64,000 nt of DNA. It comes from Paguma larvata (taxonomy: Eukaryota > Chordata > Mammalia > Carnivora > Viverridae). Shown here one piece after another: positions 1-12,702 of the stretch (position 1 is the first letter of the stretch; the number at the start of each line of letters is the position of its first letter). The stretch covers positions 68,400,500 to 68,464,499 of the forward strand of contig CM057827.1 in NCBI GenBank assembly GCA_030068075.1, read 5' to 3'. Under the pieces are notes generated by a model that searched no databases, had not been told where the DNA came from, and saw nothing but the letters and a program-made list of their open reading frames with translations. The translations under genes and the position numbers were made by a program.

Positions 1-798
1 TTGGATTTGTTGGGTCCAATAAAACATGTTCTCAAAATTAATTTCGCCTATTATTTTTACTTTTTTAAGTGTGGCAACTAGAATATACAAAAGCACATGT
101 GATTTGTATTCTATCTCTCCTGGTTAATACTGTTCTAGACTGTTCTCTGGCATCTTAAGTTAAAAAGCTCATTAGTGATAGAGCAGTTTACTGAGGAGGT
201 GAGACATGGGGGCCAAGACCAGTTCTGACTGGGAAACCATGTCCTGTGTTATTGCTTCTTAAGGCTGGAGTGACAAGGAGCAGTTTTGATTTCTGGCCTT
301 TTGTCATGTAAGGGGTGACCCATGGTGTTAGGGAGAGTCTTTGCCATAACTTTTTGCTTAATGAGGTCCCTTGGACCTCTTTGCCTCCTCTACTCAGTAG
401 TAACTAAAGAGATCCCGGGAGGAACATTCCTGATCTGCTCTACTGTCCAGCTTACCTTCCAATATTCATCTTTCCAAATTATGGAAAGGTCCAGAGTTTG
501 AGTTAGGTCAAAATGTGGTCTATTATTTTCTGATCGTCATGGAGTAGCCGTCTCAGGAATTTTGAGTTGGTTTTTAGAGTCTTCCTTTGTTCAGACTCAT
601 CTGCACAACATGTAACATGAATAATTCTGTTACTGGGTGTGAATGACTCTGTCTCTGAGTTTCCAGGCTGGTCCCATGTGACAGTGACTAAAATACTTCT
701 TAGCATTTAACTAATTAGTGGTCAGGAAAATAACATAGGTGGCATTATTAATCAGTAAACTTGGTAAAATGTAACCTTTTGTTTAAGTTACTTTAAGA
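1..798. other. Unique-looking sequence, nothing identified
   Basis: No repeat, RNA gene or exon is recognised here. The longest open frame is 67 codons on the minus strand and has no familiar motif. Composition is AT-rich and unremarkable. Confidence 0.5.
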
Positions 799-1023
799 CA
801 ATGGTTCTCAACTGGAGGCAACTTTACCTCCCGGGGGGACATTTGGCAATGTCTGGAGACAGTTTTGGTTATTATGATTTTAGGGGAGAGAGTGTGCTAC
901 TGGCATCTAGTCTGTAGTGCCCAGGGATGCTACTAAACACCCCACAGTGTAGAGGACAGCCTCCCACAACAAAGAATTATCATGCCTCCAAATTTCAATA
1001 GTGCTCAAATTGAAGAATCCCTA
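799..1023 (+). mobile_element. MER20 hAT-type DNA transposon
   Basis: The stretch follows the roughly 220-bp MER20 consensus as I know it. It opens with a CA.TGGTTCTCAAC end, then has a block resembling GACATTTGGCAATGTCTGGA, a GCTACTGGCATCTAG block, and a closing AATAGTGC block running into the other terminal end. Possible 8-bp target duplications, CTTTAAGA and CTATAAGG, flank it with two mismatches, as expected for an old hAT insertion. It is non-autonomous and carries no coding capacity. Confidence 0.85.
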
Positions 1024-1158
1024 CTATAAGGTAATATGATTAAGAATATACAGAATTTTAGAAGTCTAAATATATATATATAGAATTATTTTAGTATAAA
1101 CTTATATTAAAGTATAGTACACGAGCAAAGAAGTGCAAAAGTCTTAAGGCTACATCTT

Positions 1159-1387
1159 TTTTTTTTAAACAATTTTTTTTATGTTTTTTAATTTATTTTT
1201 GAGAGCAGGAGAGACCGCATGAGTGGGGGAGGGTCAGAGAGAGAGAGAGGGAGACACAGAATCTGAAGCAGGCTCCAGGCTCTGAGCTGTCAGCACAGAG
1301 CCCGGCACGGGGCTCGAACTCACAGACTGTGAGATCATTACCTGAGCCAAAGTTGGACACTCAACCGACTGAGCCACCCAGGCACCC
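1159..1387 (-). mobile_element. Feliform tRNA-derived SINE (SINEC type)
   Basis: Reversed, this gives the full SINE: tRNA-like head (GGTGCCTGGGTGGCTCAGTC type), GTCAGCACAGAGCC block, CT-rich stretch (GA-rich here) and A-rich tail (T-rich here). A perfect 16-bp target duplication, CTTAAGGCTACATCTT, flanks it at 1143-1158 and 1388-1403, so both ends are well defined. Confidence 0.95.
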
Positions 1388-1489
1388 CTTAAGGCTACAT
1401 CTTAATATCTTTGCAGAGTTAGCCCATCTGTGGGACAAAGTAGCCTGCTCAGGAAATAGAATACCTCTAATATCTAAGAAGCCCTCCCC

Positions 1490-1960
1490 TTCTCATTATA
1501 GATAATCACTTTTATGGGGTCTAATACCACCGATTAGATTTCTCTGTGTTTTTTTTATTATTATTATTTTGTTCAAAGTGAATCATAGAGCAAGTGCTTT
1601 TTGTGTCTGCCTTCTTTTACTCAACTGTGCGTTTTTATGGTTCATCTATGTTGCCGTGTAGCAGCAATGTGTTCATTCTTACCGTTGTGTAGTATTCCCT
1701 TTATTTATTCATTCAACTGTTGAGGGTTACCCAAATGGTTTTTAGTTGTTCTCTCTTAAAAACAGTGCTCTGAAGCTATTGTATATGTAATGTTGTGGAA
1801 ATATACACATTTTGAGGGGCATACTCCTGGAAGTAGGATTGGTAGACATACATTATACAAACATCCCACCTTAGCCAATATTGCTAAACAGGTTTCCCAA
1901 GATAGTTGTATCAATTTACATTCCCACTAGTCACGTATGAGCATTCCATGATTTAGTTTT
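1490..1960 (-). mobile_element. Old L1 3'-end fragment
   Basis: On the plus strand the sequence matches the reverse complement of old mammalian L1 3' ends. It has a GTAGTATTCC block, an ATTCATTCAACTGTTGAGGG-like block, a CTCCTGGAAGTAGGATTGG block and a final CAATTTACATTCCCAC block. These cover the end of ORF2 and the 3' UTR. It is highly diverged and truncated at both ends, so boundaries are approximate. Confidence 0.7.
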
Positions 1961-3084
1961 AAAGATCCACTCCAGCCGTTTTATGCATACATGCATGTGT
2001 GTACATGTATGTGTATTATGTATACATTTCCCAAGCTTAAAACTCCCACGTGGAGCACCATGCTAGTTAGGAAGGAGGAAGAACAGAGGCCTAGTTTCAC
2101 ACTCATCCCAGTCATTAGGTGGCTAAAATATGTCCTAATGAGTAATTGTGCTGACCTATGGATCCGGGGAAACAGCATCAGATGTGGAAAACGCGTGTGT
2201 CAATAAACCATTTGGAGGAAGTGGCTCTTTGAAACTGTTGGTTTGTTCTCACTGCCTTCCTGCAGCCAATTTAGGCAAGCAAAACCAAGTACTGCAATCC
2301 TGTTGTGACAAAAATAACTGTAAGATTTTGATACGCTTGCTTTCTGTAAATGTCACCCAAATGTCTTGCCTCTGAAGCCGATGCCCTTCTCACTCTACTG
2401 GGCTATTTCACTGTACACAGCACTTTCTCCTACACAACTCTATTACCTTATGTTACAGTCCTTCACACTGTAATGTACTTGAATGTAAAAGAGGCTCTTG
2501 AATTCTTTAGATAAGAAAACCTGAAGAAAATAAAGGAATAGAAACATAATAGCAGTATTGATATTATTTTGACTCCTCCAACAATTCTTGATATCATACT
2601 TCCTTTGTTAATTTTTTAACACTGGTAGTTTTCCAGTTTCATGTAAATTAGCATCACAATCTTATAAACATGTTTCTATTTATTGAATCCTAGGTCAAAG
2701 TAATTATACAACAAAGAACAACAGTTTTCATACCAGACTGCCTGCATGCATGTAAATTGGGGCTCGCGCCAAGGAGGTAATGAATACAATCTCAGGTTTC
2801 ATGAGATGAATCGAAAAATGGAAAAACTAATAACGGCGTTCTTATACTTCAGGTGGCGTAAGTCAAAGTATCTCACTTCTTCTTCTCCTGTATAAACCTA
2901 GCTTCTTAATTTTAAACATGATGTACTAAATGGTATAGCAATGAATCATAGAAGAAAAATCTGAGGCCATCTCTCATGAATGAGAGGAAGTGAGTCGTCA
3001 TTTTTAAAAAGAATTTGGGTGGCCTCACTATATCACCATCATTCACAACAAATTCCATATTTCGGGAGTAACAGTTATACCCAG
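1961..3084. other. Unique-looking sequence, nothing identified
   Basis: No repeat or gene is recognised. Overlapping 65-75 codon frames on both strands near 1980-2375 look like chance: they overlap each other and show no known motif. Confidence 0.5.
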
Positions 3085-3345
3085 GTGATGCTACAGCATA
3101 GCGGTCAAAAAGCATGAGTTCTGAGATCTAACTACCTGGTTTAAATTTTGATTCTCAAACTCAATAGCCATGTGATCCTTGGCAAGTTACTTAACCTCTC
3201 AGAGACTCAGTTTCATATTCTGCAAACTGGAGAACGGTAATAGAACCTGTGGCTTTGTAAAAATTAAATGACACTGTTCATTGTACGCAGTTAGCTGGGT
3301 GCCTAGGACACAGTAAAAGCTCCATGAACAGTAGTTGCTGTGGGG
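3085..3345 (+). mobile_element. MIR SINE, nearly full length
   Basis: The block order of MIR is visible: an AGCATGAGTTCTGAG start, CATGTGATCCTTGGCAAGTTA, CTTAACCTCTCAGAGACTCA, a TTAAATGA block and an end resembling AGTAAAAGCTCCATGAACAG. The last block corresponds to the L2-like 3' end of MIR. Divergence is high, as expected for this ancient family. Confidence 0.85.
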
Positions 3346-3535
3346 GCAACCGGTGATAATGATACCAACAAAAAGGACACAGGCAGTGTCTGTGTTCCTC
3401 TTACAATGGCATGCCGCAAGTGCGTGTTAGGATGTCTCTGAAGTGGTAAATAGACGCGGTGGGATAGTGGCTGAAATACTCCCAAGTCAGTCTGGCCACT
3501 TTTTAAATTGGGAATGGATATCCAGTCTCACGAGG

Positions 3536-3660
3536 GAGTGGAGTGCAGTGGTTAAGAAAATGAATCTGGAGCCAAGTTGTCAAATGTCTCTTAAGCCACT
3601 TTTACTCTGTACGATCTGGGCAAACCATTTAATCTCTCTCTGGCCCATAAGATGGGCAGA
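3536..3660 (+). mobile_element. MIR fragment
   Basis: A GTGCAGTGGTTAAGAAAATG start and a GATCTGGGCAAACCATTTAA block fit the 5' half and core of MIR. The copy stops at a short GA-repeat around 3668-3687. Confidence 0.75.
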
Positions 3661-6600
3661 GAGCTGGTGAGAGAGAGAGAGAGAGTGCATGTGTGTGTCC
3701 ACATAGCACATATGCAGTAGAGTTGTTTTGGAGACCCACTCTCCAATGTGGGGGATTGGAACAGTGCATGGTACATCGTAACTGTTATTAGATTCAACCG
3801 ACATTAGATTGGGCACTTTCTTTCCAGAAGGGTCGGTTGCTGACTACATAGAGAAAACGAAGCAATTTCTGAAAAAAAGGTATGAAAGTGATCCCACGGC
3901 CATCACCTCAGGGCTGACTTCCCTTTCTTGGTCTGGCTCCTTGCAGAGACGGCTCAAGGGACGGTTGAAAAGCACATTGTGTTTTGAGTTTAAGGTCTGT
4001 GGGCAGCTGCCCCTAAGCTATTGGAAACATGGGCGGAAGTGACAGAATTTGGGGTGGAGAAAAGATGGTTTTAAATTTGCAAGCAGTTTTTCTTTTTTGC
4101 TAAAAGCTGGGACTTGAATACAGCGTTGACGCACGCTCTTTCTATATGTTGAAGAAAATCATCGCACGGGCCTTTTGGTTATGCGAATCTCGATCACAGG
4201 TCATAATTTGGAAAGGAGGTGTTTGAGAAGCTGTAGCGAGGAGGAGCAAAACTGTTCTGGGTGATCATGGAGAAGGTTATCTGTGCGGCAAGCAGAATAG
4301 CATCGCTGTAGGCTGCTTGTTCTGACAAACAAAACAAAGAGAGCTTCTTTTCTCAGTATGGATGTGCATGCCTACAAACTGCTGCTTGCTGTTGTGGAAA
4401 TATACCTGGAGTCTGGCATTGAGCAGCTTCTTGGACGTGGTCAGGCCCTGAGACCCAGAGACTTTGGAAAAGATAGGTAGGAATCACTTTCACTTCCCCC
4501 TGGGAAAAGAACCATGAAACAATCCTATACGTGGTAAATTCAAGACTGAAAGCCCAGGATTTGTGAACCTTTAAAAATCAAAGGAGCTATCCATTCTTAG
4601 TAATTTGGAAGCGTTTCTGGCTTCCCAGCCTCCTGCCCTCTCTACCTTCTGTGCATGCAACAAGGTAGGCAGGGTAGCTGTATTAGGATGTGGCGGTTTC
4701 TTTGAGGCTGAAAGGTGAGGATTGGTTCTCAAGGGACTGATGTTTTCCAGTCTGAGTCACTCTAGGACAAAGTCGATTTTGAGACAAGAATGAATACTTA
4801 GTCTGAAGGAGAGGAGGGAATATTTTCATCTTCTTAGGATTTATTTGCTTGGGTCTTATCTCTGACGCCTTGTCTTTTTCTCCTCTAGTGTCTTGAAGAG
4901 ATGCTAGGAGAGAAAACTTCCCTTCCTCCCAAGAAGAGGCACGGAGGCAGCCTTAGGGAGCGTCACAACCAAGGGCCTCTGGGAACAACCATCTCTATCT
5001 AGCAGGTGCTATGGATTAACCTCAGTGTGCACTTCCCTTCCCCTACCTGGGCCTTCACTCAGGTCTTGTGAAAAGTTACGGTGTCCCTCATGCACATGGG
5101 AGAAAGGAGGAGAAGGCTTGGCTGGAAGTGGCAGGGATATAATAAAGAGCAGTGGCTCCTGAGGAAGGCATGGCATTACCGCTTGGGCCCAAGGGAGCTC
5201 TTATGGTCCCAATCCATAGGATGCTATTGCCAGGGTGGGGGTGGGAGGTCTGGCCTGCTGCCAAAGATGCAGTTGGAAGTAAGGGGCTTCCTAATACCCC
5301 CAGGAAAGAGAAGAGAAGCCCAGGCTGGGACACACAGGGATTTCTGAGATTGGAAAGGAATATTAAAGAGAGTCTGGGCTCTTCTGGCTTGCCCACAAGT
5401 GGTAGGCATGAAAAGAACTTCAGTTTTTCCAGCAGTGGAATTTCATTTGGACCCACAAACAGTTGAAGCCCAAAAGATAGTTAGATTACGTGTATTTTCA
5501 TACTGCGTAGCAAGACATGAGAGCAACTTAACCAAAAAAAAAAGCCCAACCTACCGGCCAAAGAGATTGTCCAGAAGATGAAGAGAACTATTTGATTATG
5601 CCTTTACCTGTCAGATCGTCACTACCTGAGCAACGGGGACTAGTTATTTTTAGCAATTTCTCTCTGGAGAGTGTGTGCAGTAAATGAGTTTTCAAACTTG
5701 CACTTGACTCACTGAAAAATGGACTCCTTTATAACTTGGCACGTAATAGCCAGGGAGATCCAGATTTCCGAGGTTCTCAAGTAAGTCTTATTAAACATTT
5801 TATGCCGAAAGTTTTTGTGAGTGAAGAAGTTTTAACCATGTCTCCGGATTTCTAAAAGGGCTGACACGTAAATTAGAATTCTTTTAGGGTTTAGATTTAC
5901 ATTTTTTCCCTGTTTTTTTTACCCTGTTTTCCCTTTCCAATTGGGTATTCTCTTTTATAATACTCTTACCTTCTCTAATTTAAGGATGTTACATTCTAGA
6001 GAAAAATGATCTTAAGGGGAAAATCTTGTTAGTGAAATCCTTTTGTCAGTATTTTTATGCCTACTATTACTCAGAGGCAATATTTCTGGGTGGTGTGTTT
6101 CCCGGTACATTTCCTTCTCTCTCCTTCCAATATTCCTCCGTTCCTCTTCCCTCTTCGAACCTCCCGCACCCACACCAGAAATACACACACGCCCACATCC
6201 CGTCCTTTGCTATTTTCCTTTTGATCATTTGGGCTTTTGCAATTGAGCTGAAATCACAGAAAAGGCTTTTCTTTTTATTAATAAGCTGAAGTCAAAGGTT
6301 GTGGTTGGGAGGGGAAATAACAAAATTATGGTTTAAAATGAAATTTGGTGCCTCCATAAAATCTCACGATGAGCATGCTTCTGTGTCTCCTATTTCCTCA
6401 TTCTGGCTAGAACATTCCTGAATGTTTTTAAGTTGAGGGATGTAGCGGCACAAAGAATCTGTTTGAAAATATTACTACATACATTAAGAGAGAAATCTCT
6501 TCACCCTGTGGCCTGTAGTGAGGGAGAAACAGAAACCTAACAGCCGAGAGAATTAGAATATAAAGCATTAGGTTTTCTGGAGATGTTGGGTTTTATTTGC

Positions 6601-9600
6601 AGCTAATTAACATGGAGTTTTCAGTGGGCATGACTCTTTTCTCAAATACGGCTAGTTTTATCGCTTAATATTCATAATAAATATGCTGCAGTATAGAAAT
6701 TGTCTCTCTGGAGAGCAGCAGGAAAATTAAACCACCAATCTAAGGAAGCCAGGTTTGCCGCGTGGCCCGTCCCCTTCAGCATCCAGGGTCCAGTAAGCAT
6801 GGAGGCTGACACACTAAACCGCAAGTAATAACACGGTCACTCCTGTGGAGCAAATAGGTCAGGACTGCTGGCTGGATCTTCGGAGACCGGCGCAGACTCG
6901 CGTTCCAGGCACATCATCTCCCACAGTCTCGAATCTTGCCTCGGGTCCTAACACCTGTCTTCAGTCTCTGGGTTTTTTTTCAATAACATTAACCTTTCTT
7001 CCTGCTTATTTGCTCGCATGTGAAGAGCTGCGGAGCTCCACGTTTGCTTCTGCTTCCCAGTCGCTCTCGGAGCCATCCGTGGGTCTTTCTAGGGCGTTGA
7101 AGGACCACTGGCAGTAAAGCAGATAGTTTTAATTAGGTTTAATTGTTCTTAAAATAAATTTTAGAGGATTGGGGAAAGCAGTAGCTGAAGAGGCACCAGC
7201 TTTCTTTAGACCAGAATCTACGTAAGGGGTGCAGCTACTCACATAGAAAAGGGCCATTTACTCCTCCCTCCTTCCTTCTAGTAGCTTCCCGGCGGACTAA
7301 CTCCACCCCTCCCCCAGCACACCCAGGCAGGTACCGCTTTTCTCTTTTAAGTCCAACTGGAATACATTAACCACCTTAAGGGAAATCGGAGCTGAAACAG
7401 ACAGGCTCTGGGTTTTGCAATCCATTCGAATGTAAATATCGGATTGATTTGTTTATGCTTACTTGGTTTGTTTTCAGCATCACCTGAAAACTCTTAGATT
7501 ATGCCATTTGTTCTGCCGGTGAGATCACGTGAGATCATTTACAGCTTAATGAAGAGAAGCAAAGCAAGGAGATAAAAGTTCTCAGGTGACGGGATTGCTA
7601 GTTTACACGATAAGTGTGGGCAGAATTTTTTTTCCTCCAAAGGTTACCTTTAAGGAAGGTCGGTTAACCCTCATATTGGAAACTTGGATCTATGTTTACG
7701 ACATATGAAAAAGATAGAACAAGTGGAATCAATCTCAGCAGCAATATTCTCCATCCAAGCAGTTTTATCAATGAAATCGCTCCTTGTCTTTAGCTGTAAA
7801 ACAAATTGGACTATTTGGAGCAGACAGCTCATTCGTTCTTACAGTTTTATTACTATTTCTTGCATTCGGGCCGTGATGATACAGCCCTGATGAAGTACGC
7901 GGAAGAGTCAAGTTGCATTCTAGGGACCGAAAATTGAAGTTGGAAATACATCCTTCGTCAAAACCCTCTTTTGTTTATTTGTGCAGGAGGAAGTAGGAGG
8001 GGAGCTGCCCAGAAATGTTCATTGAGTAGATCATGGCTTTCTGTACGTGAATATATCTTCTTGTCTGTCACCTCAACTCTGCTAGCACTAATATGCTGTG
8101 TTTGAAAGAAATGAGGTCTACGGGGAAATCTAGCTAGAAGATAGAAGACTTCACAGAAATGAAATATTCAATACTCTGCTTTTCCCCATATTCCCTATAC
8201 ATTTCTCCGAGAACATGTGAGATGAGTTTCAAAATTGCTGACAATATTTGGATTATTATTATTATTATTAGGAGCCGTGGAAGCAACACAATAAGCTAGA
8301 AATAATTCGAAGAAGAAATAGCAATATTGGTAATTGTTGGAGTTGGCTGCCAATAAATGGCATCCTCCTTGTGTGTGTTTAAGAATTATTTGAGAAAAAT
8401 GCGCAAGAGTTAGATAAATACCAAAATACAAGCTTTGTTGATGACACAGTTGAATAAGGAGAGGTGGATTGAAAATATGAGCATAATAGGATTTATTTAT
8501 ACATTTCTCTCAGAACTAAATAACTCTCCAAGTCACAGTCAGAACCACAGGCCTTACTCTCCCTACTGCGATTTTATTCCCCAATGTTGGAAACTATAAT
8601 AATAGATTATCCTGTATAAGAGTCTGAAGCCACGGCCGTGTGTTAGCAGACTCTTTTCCTAATCTTACCAGTCGGATAAGCAATGTCTTTTCCTTTGGGA
8701 GGAGTAAGTGAACTGGATGGACGGAAGCATGGGAATTACTTTCTTAATATTTCCAAGACAGGAAATGTCTGTTTCATTGGCCTGCTTGGACCAATGCCAA
8801 AAAAGAATGAAAATGATTCCTTTAACAATAAGCTAAATAAATTTCATGGAAGGACTAGAAGTATTCCAGAGTTAGTAATACTTTAAGACTTTAAGGCTAA
8901 TTTATGAGCCTTCAACTAAAGGTAAAGAATCTTCCGTACTAACCTCCACAAAGAAGGCACCTAAGAGAAACAAACAAGCAAAAAATGGCATTCTAGACCA
9001 GTATACAATCTTACTCTTTTTATTTTCCATTGAGTGTCATAACCTAGAAGGAAACCTCGACTTTCTATTTTGCTCTCTCTTGGGTCTGTCCTAAAAAGTA
9101 TATATATATATTTTTTTATTTCTTTGCTGTTTCTATTCCTATACCCTATTTCTATTTCTATATCCTATCCTGGAACTCTACTTTAAAAGAGCTAGGTACT
9201 CTCTAAGCAAAGACACTCTCTACCTCTGATCTTCTCAAATTCTATCTACTTTAGTCAAAACCTGAGGGTCAGATACCCTCAGATTCTCTGGTTTATTATC
9301 CTCACACAACAAGCACGAAAGACCCAACTCTGAATCTGCGATGTCTCCATATAAGGAGTACACGTCTTTTGTGTGACTGAGTATCAGCAAATACATACTT
9401 TTTGTTATCACAACTGAGTTCTTTGCTCCATGCTGACATCACGGATTAGGCATGTTGTAGCAAGTATGACTAGCTGATCACAAAATTATTTCCCTTTCTT
9501 TCTTGGACTCAGTTAGATCACACTCCCTACATTTCTTTGTTAGTTATGCCATGCGGCTAAGTCTAGAACAAATGGAATGTACGCAGAGGTGATGTACTCT

Positions 9601-10390
9601 ATTTCCATTCCTACCACAGTAAAATCTTCTGTGTACTATCCTCTGTGTTCTTTTTCTCCTTCTCATGAACTGGAATGCAGGTGACACCCAGGGAGGCCTT
9701 GGAGGAAACCTAGTGAAGATGAATAAGTCACCATCCATCTAGGTCCTTCGGTGACTTCATGGAGCAGAAAATGCCCTATTCTCCTGATCCCATCAACCAG
9801 GAACACCCATTTTTAAGACTTTAGAAAGGCGGTGCAGAAACTTCAATTGTGTCAGGGCACTGAAAATTTGAAATGTATCTGTAATAGCAGATAACATCAT
9901 CTTAATTAATACTTATGAGTATTAGTATTAGTTTTACTTCTTAACCAGTCCCAAGTCTCTTTCTGCCCTAAATGCCAGGCACCTGCTTCCCATCATAGTT
10001 GGCACGTGGAATAAAATTACTTGCCATTCCCACTACAGAGATGTGGCTGGCATCATCCTTCCCCCAGACCAGGTGTTGTTCTGATTTTCTTTCCCCATTA
10101 ATTTCTTCCCAATTTTATTCGTTTTAAAATTGTTCAATTTGCTGTAATAAATATTTAAGAGCATAATCTATAAGCGAGTTACTCATCATGCTAATTAAGA
10201 ATATGAGCAGTTTTCCTCCCTCACCTATCCCAGTCTTGCTTCCATGTGGCTATTGCATTGCCTTCTAGGTTTCCTCTTTATAACAAGAGATATGAGTTTG
10301 ATCATATTGTGAGGCAAATAATATTTCACAGATAACTGTTACATGCTCAGCCTTTTGCTTGGTGATGTGACATATTTAAAAGTATGAAAA
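3661..10390. other. 6.7-kb stretch without recognisable transposons
   Basis: Apart from a short GA repeat near 3670, a short ATT run near 8251-8270 and a TA run near 9101-9112, I recognise no SINE, LINE, LTR or DNA transposon. No open frame exceeds 122 codons, and the longest ones near 5.1-5.5 kb occur on both strands, which argues for chance. Homeobox-like AT-rich cores (for example CTAATTAA near 6602 and CTAATTAA near 10191) are present. The stretch may hold conserved non-coding DNA, but that is inference from repeat depletion only. Confidence 0.5.
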
Positions 10391-10397
10391 AGAAACT

Positions 10398-10612
10398 TTG
10401 GAATGCCCACGTGGCTCAGTCAGTTGAGTATCTAACTCTTGGTTTTGGCTCAGGTCATGATCTCATAGCACGTGAGTTTGAGCCCTGTGTCGGGCTTAGT
10501 ACTGACAGTGTGAAGCCTGCTTGGGATTCTCTCTCTCCCTCTCTCTCTGCTTCTCCCACACTCATGTACTTTCTTGCTCACTCTCTCCCTCTCAATATAA
10601 ACATTTTTTTGA
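10398..10612 (+). mobile_element. Feliform tRNA-derived SINE
   Basis: The head CACGTGGCTCAGTCAGTTGA, the GGCTCAGGTCATGATCTCAT block, a long CT-rich tract and a short A-rich end are all present. The direct repeat at the ends (GAAAAAGAAA and GAAAAGGAAA) is imperfect, so this copy appears older than those with perfect duplications. Confidence 0.9.
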
Positions 10613-10740
10613 AAAGGAAAATCAATAGCCTGAAGAATTCTTACAATGACATTGTATTGAGTGGCCCTTGGAAAAAATAGCAAAATTATACAAGAAGAAA
10701 AAATTCTTTTCATGATTTCTTCACCCATTTTTAGCACTGT

Positions 10741-11492
10741 TTCTTTCTTTTTTTGAAATGCCAGATGGTAGTTTTATGGTTTTATTAACACAAATATGAC
10801 ATGCACATAAGCTGTCTATTCATTTTCTGCGCTGCACAGCCTGGCATCAGGATTGGTGACTCTGATGGCCAGCTGGGCTGCTCTTTCCACAGTGGCTTTG
10901 CTGTTCTTGGGGGAGACATTGTAAGCAATTTCTGCATAGTACGATTTGTTGTACATCAGCAGCACCTGAAGCCCCTTGATGTTGTGGACTGGGAACTTCC
11001 TGGAAGTCCCTGGGAAGCATGTGCTTTGCTTTCTTGTTGCTCCTGTAACCAATGAGGGGCATCAAGATATGGTCCTTGAATCTTCTGCACATCCTATTGG
11101 CAATGCCTTTGGGTTTTTCCAGTTGCACTTAATTTTGACATACTGGTCTGACTGGTTCCAGATAAACTTCTTGGTTCCTTTTTTTTCCTGTTAGTTCCCT
11201 TTTTTTAAATCTTTATTTTTGAGAGAGGTAGTGCCAGTGGGAGACAGGTAGAGAGAGAGGGGCACAGAGGATCTGAAGAGGGCTCTGTGCTGTCAGCACA
11301 GAGCCTGATGTGGGGCTCAAACTCATGAACCTTGAAATCATGACCTAAGTCAAAGTTGGATGCTCAGCTGACTGAGCCACCCAGGTGCCCCTCTCTTAGT
11401 TCCCTTTTTAATAATCTCAGGCTTCACCAGAGGTCCGAGGATGGCCATGATGCCCAGTAGAAGATGGCTGCAACTTCCACAGGTAGCACTGA
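10741..11492 (-). pseudogene. RPL32P: RPL32 processed pseudogene, interrupted by a SINE
   Basis: This is an intronless copy of the mRNA for ribosomal protein L32 of the large cytosolic ribosomal subunit. Reading the minus strand, the start codon is at 11448-11446 and gives MAILGPLVKPEIIKKG, close to the L32 amino end. Later segments include [26 protein letters not shown] and [13 protein letters not shown], ending in ENE and a stop at 10818-10816. A short 5' UTR lies upstream (to about 11492). A 3' UTR ending in an A-rich tail, seen as T-rich at 10741-10755, lies downstream. A one-base deletion near 11120 and a second frameshift near 11010 break the frame. A SINE inserted after about codon 17 splits it completely. 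It is a dead retrocopy with no sign of a promoter. The identification is very secure. Confidence 0.95.
11206..11395 (-). mobile_element. Feliform SINE inside the RPL32 retrocopy
   Basis: A minus-strand SINE with the usual CTGTCAGCACAGAGCC and ACTGAGCCACCCAGG blocks. The duplicated target, TTAGTTCCCTTTTT, is at 11191-11204 and 11396-11409 and is part of the L32 coding sequence. The SINE is therefore younger than the retrocopy. Confidence 0.95.
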
Positions 11493-12702
11493 GGAAGAGT
11501 AGCCCCATTTCTTGGTTTTCCTTAATCTAGGACAAGGAAAAGACAACACCTCCTTTTTTATTGCTATCATTGAAGCTGCAGATATACTGTAGGACTGTAT
11601 TTTATATTCCAGAATGTTCCCTTTCCTCAAATAGAAAATTTACCTGACCTGTACCCTATTTTCTTGGATCCCTCTGAAGTCATATTACCCAAAGTACCTA
11701 AGCTAATGAATTTAGGAGGTAGCTTATAAAAATATAATATATTCCTCTTAACTAATGTGTAAGAGTGAAGAGATTTAGGAGATAATAAATAAGCTTAGGA
11801 TATGAACCCTTTAAACATGACCACATAGGACAGGGGACCAAAAATTTGGCCTCTGCTTGTGTTCACCCTTGAACATGGACACTGGCTTCAGTAAATGGAG
11901 AAGCAAAAAGTATGTCGAGATATAACAGTGAATCACTGAAAACTTTAGAGGCATATTCTAGAAGCATGGATTCATGGTTTCTGAGCAGAGGAGTTGGAAA
12001 GGAAAGCCCTATCTGAGAGTCATGTTGCCTGTACTTCCCATGCTTGACAGGAAGAACTGAGATGAATATTGCAAAATGAATATGCCAGCCATGTGATATG
12101 CTACATTTCAAACATGATGCAAATACATGACATGCCTGTCATCCTAACCTTGTAAATCCTTCTGGTTCCCAGTGTGGTGAGTCATAAGCGGTCATGTTTC
12201 CAAGTCAGTAGTATTCTCTGCTGTTTCAAGGTCAGGAAACCTTGAAATAAACAATAACCACGATAAGCACCAGTGTTTATTTGTTAGTGTTAGGGTTCGC
12301 CAATAGCCTGCAAAGATCTAAATGGTAATACTTCCCCTACACAATCCTTCACCAAAACAAAGCCCAATATCGTTGAATTTCCATACTTTGAATCACATCT
12401 ATTGCGATGTGACATTTTTTTTAAATGTTCATTTTGTTCAAAAATTAACCCAAGGTGAGATGAATTTTTCCTTTTACTTAGAAGTTGATGGCATTTAAGA
12501 TGCCTTAATATTGAATCAAAAAAAGGAAGAAATGAATAATCTAGAATGGTTTCAATGCTGAAGGATTTCACTTAACAGACAATCCTGAGGTTGAAGCAAT
12601 GACATATTAAGTATAATGATGTTACCTGCCTATACTATCCTCTTGCCATGTTCTCTTAACTTTGTCTGTTAAGAGAACACATGTGCTTTCCCTCTCTTTC
12701 TC
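11493..12702. other. Unique-looking sequence, nothing identified
   Basis: No transposon or exon recognised. Minus-strand frames at 11863-12111 and 12290-12571 lack any familiar domain and have AT-rich composition expected of non-coding DNA. Confidence 0.45.

Noticed and set aside
10847..11128. Two minus-strand frames that might be read as a ribosomal protein gene
   Set aside because: They are frameshifted parts of one intronless RPL32 copy with a tail and an inserted SINE, so a pseudogene.
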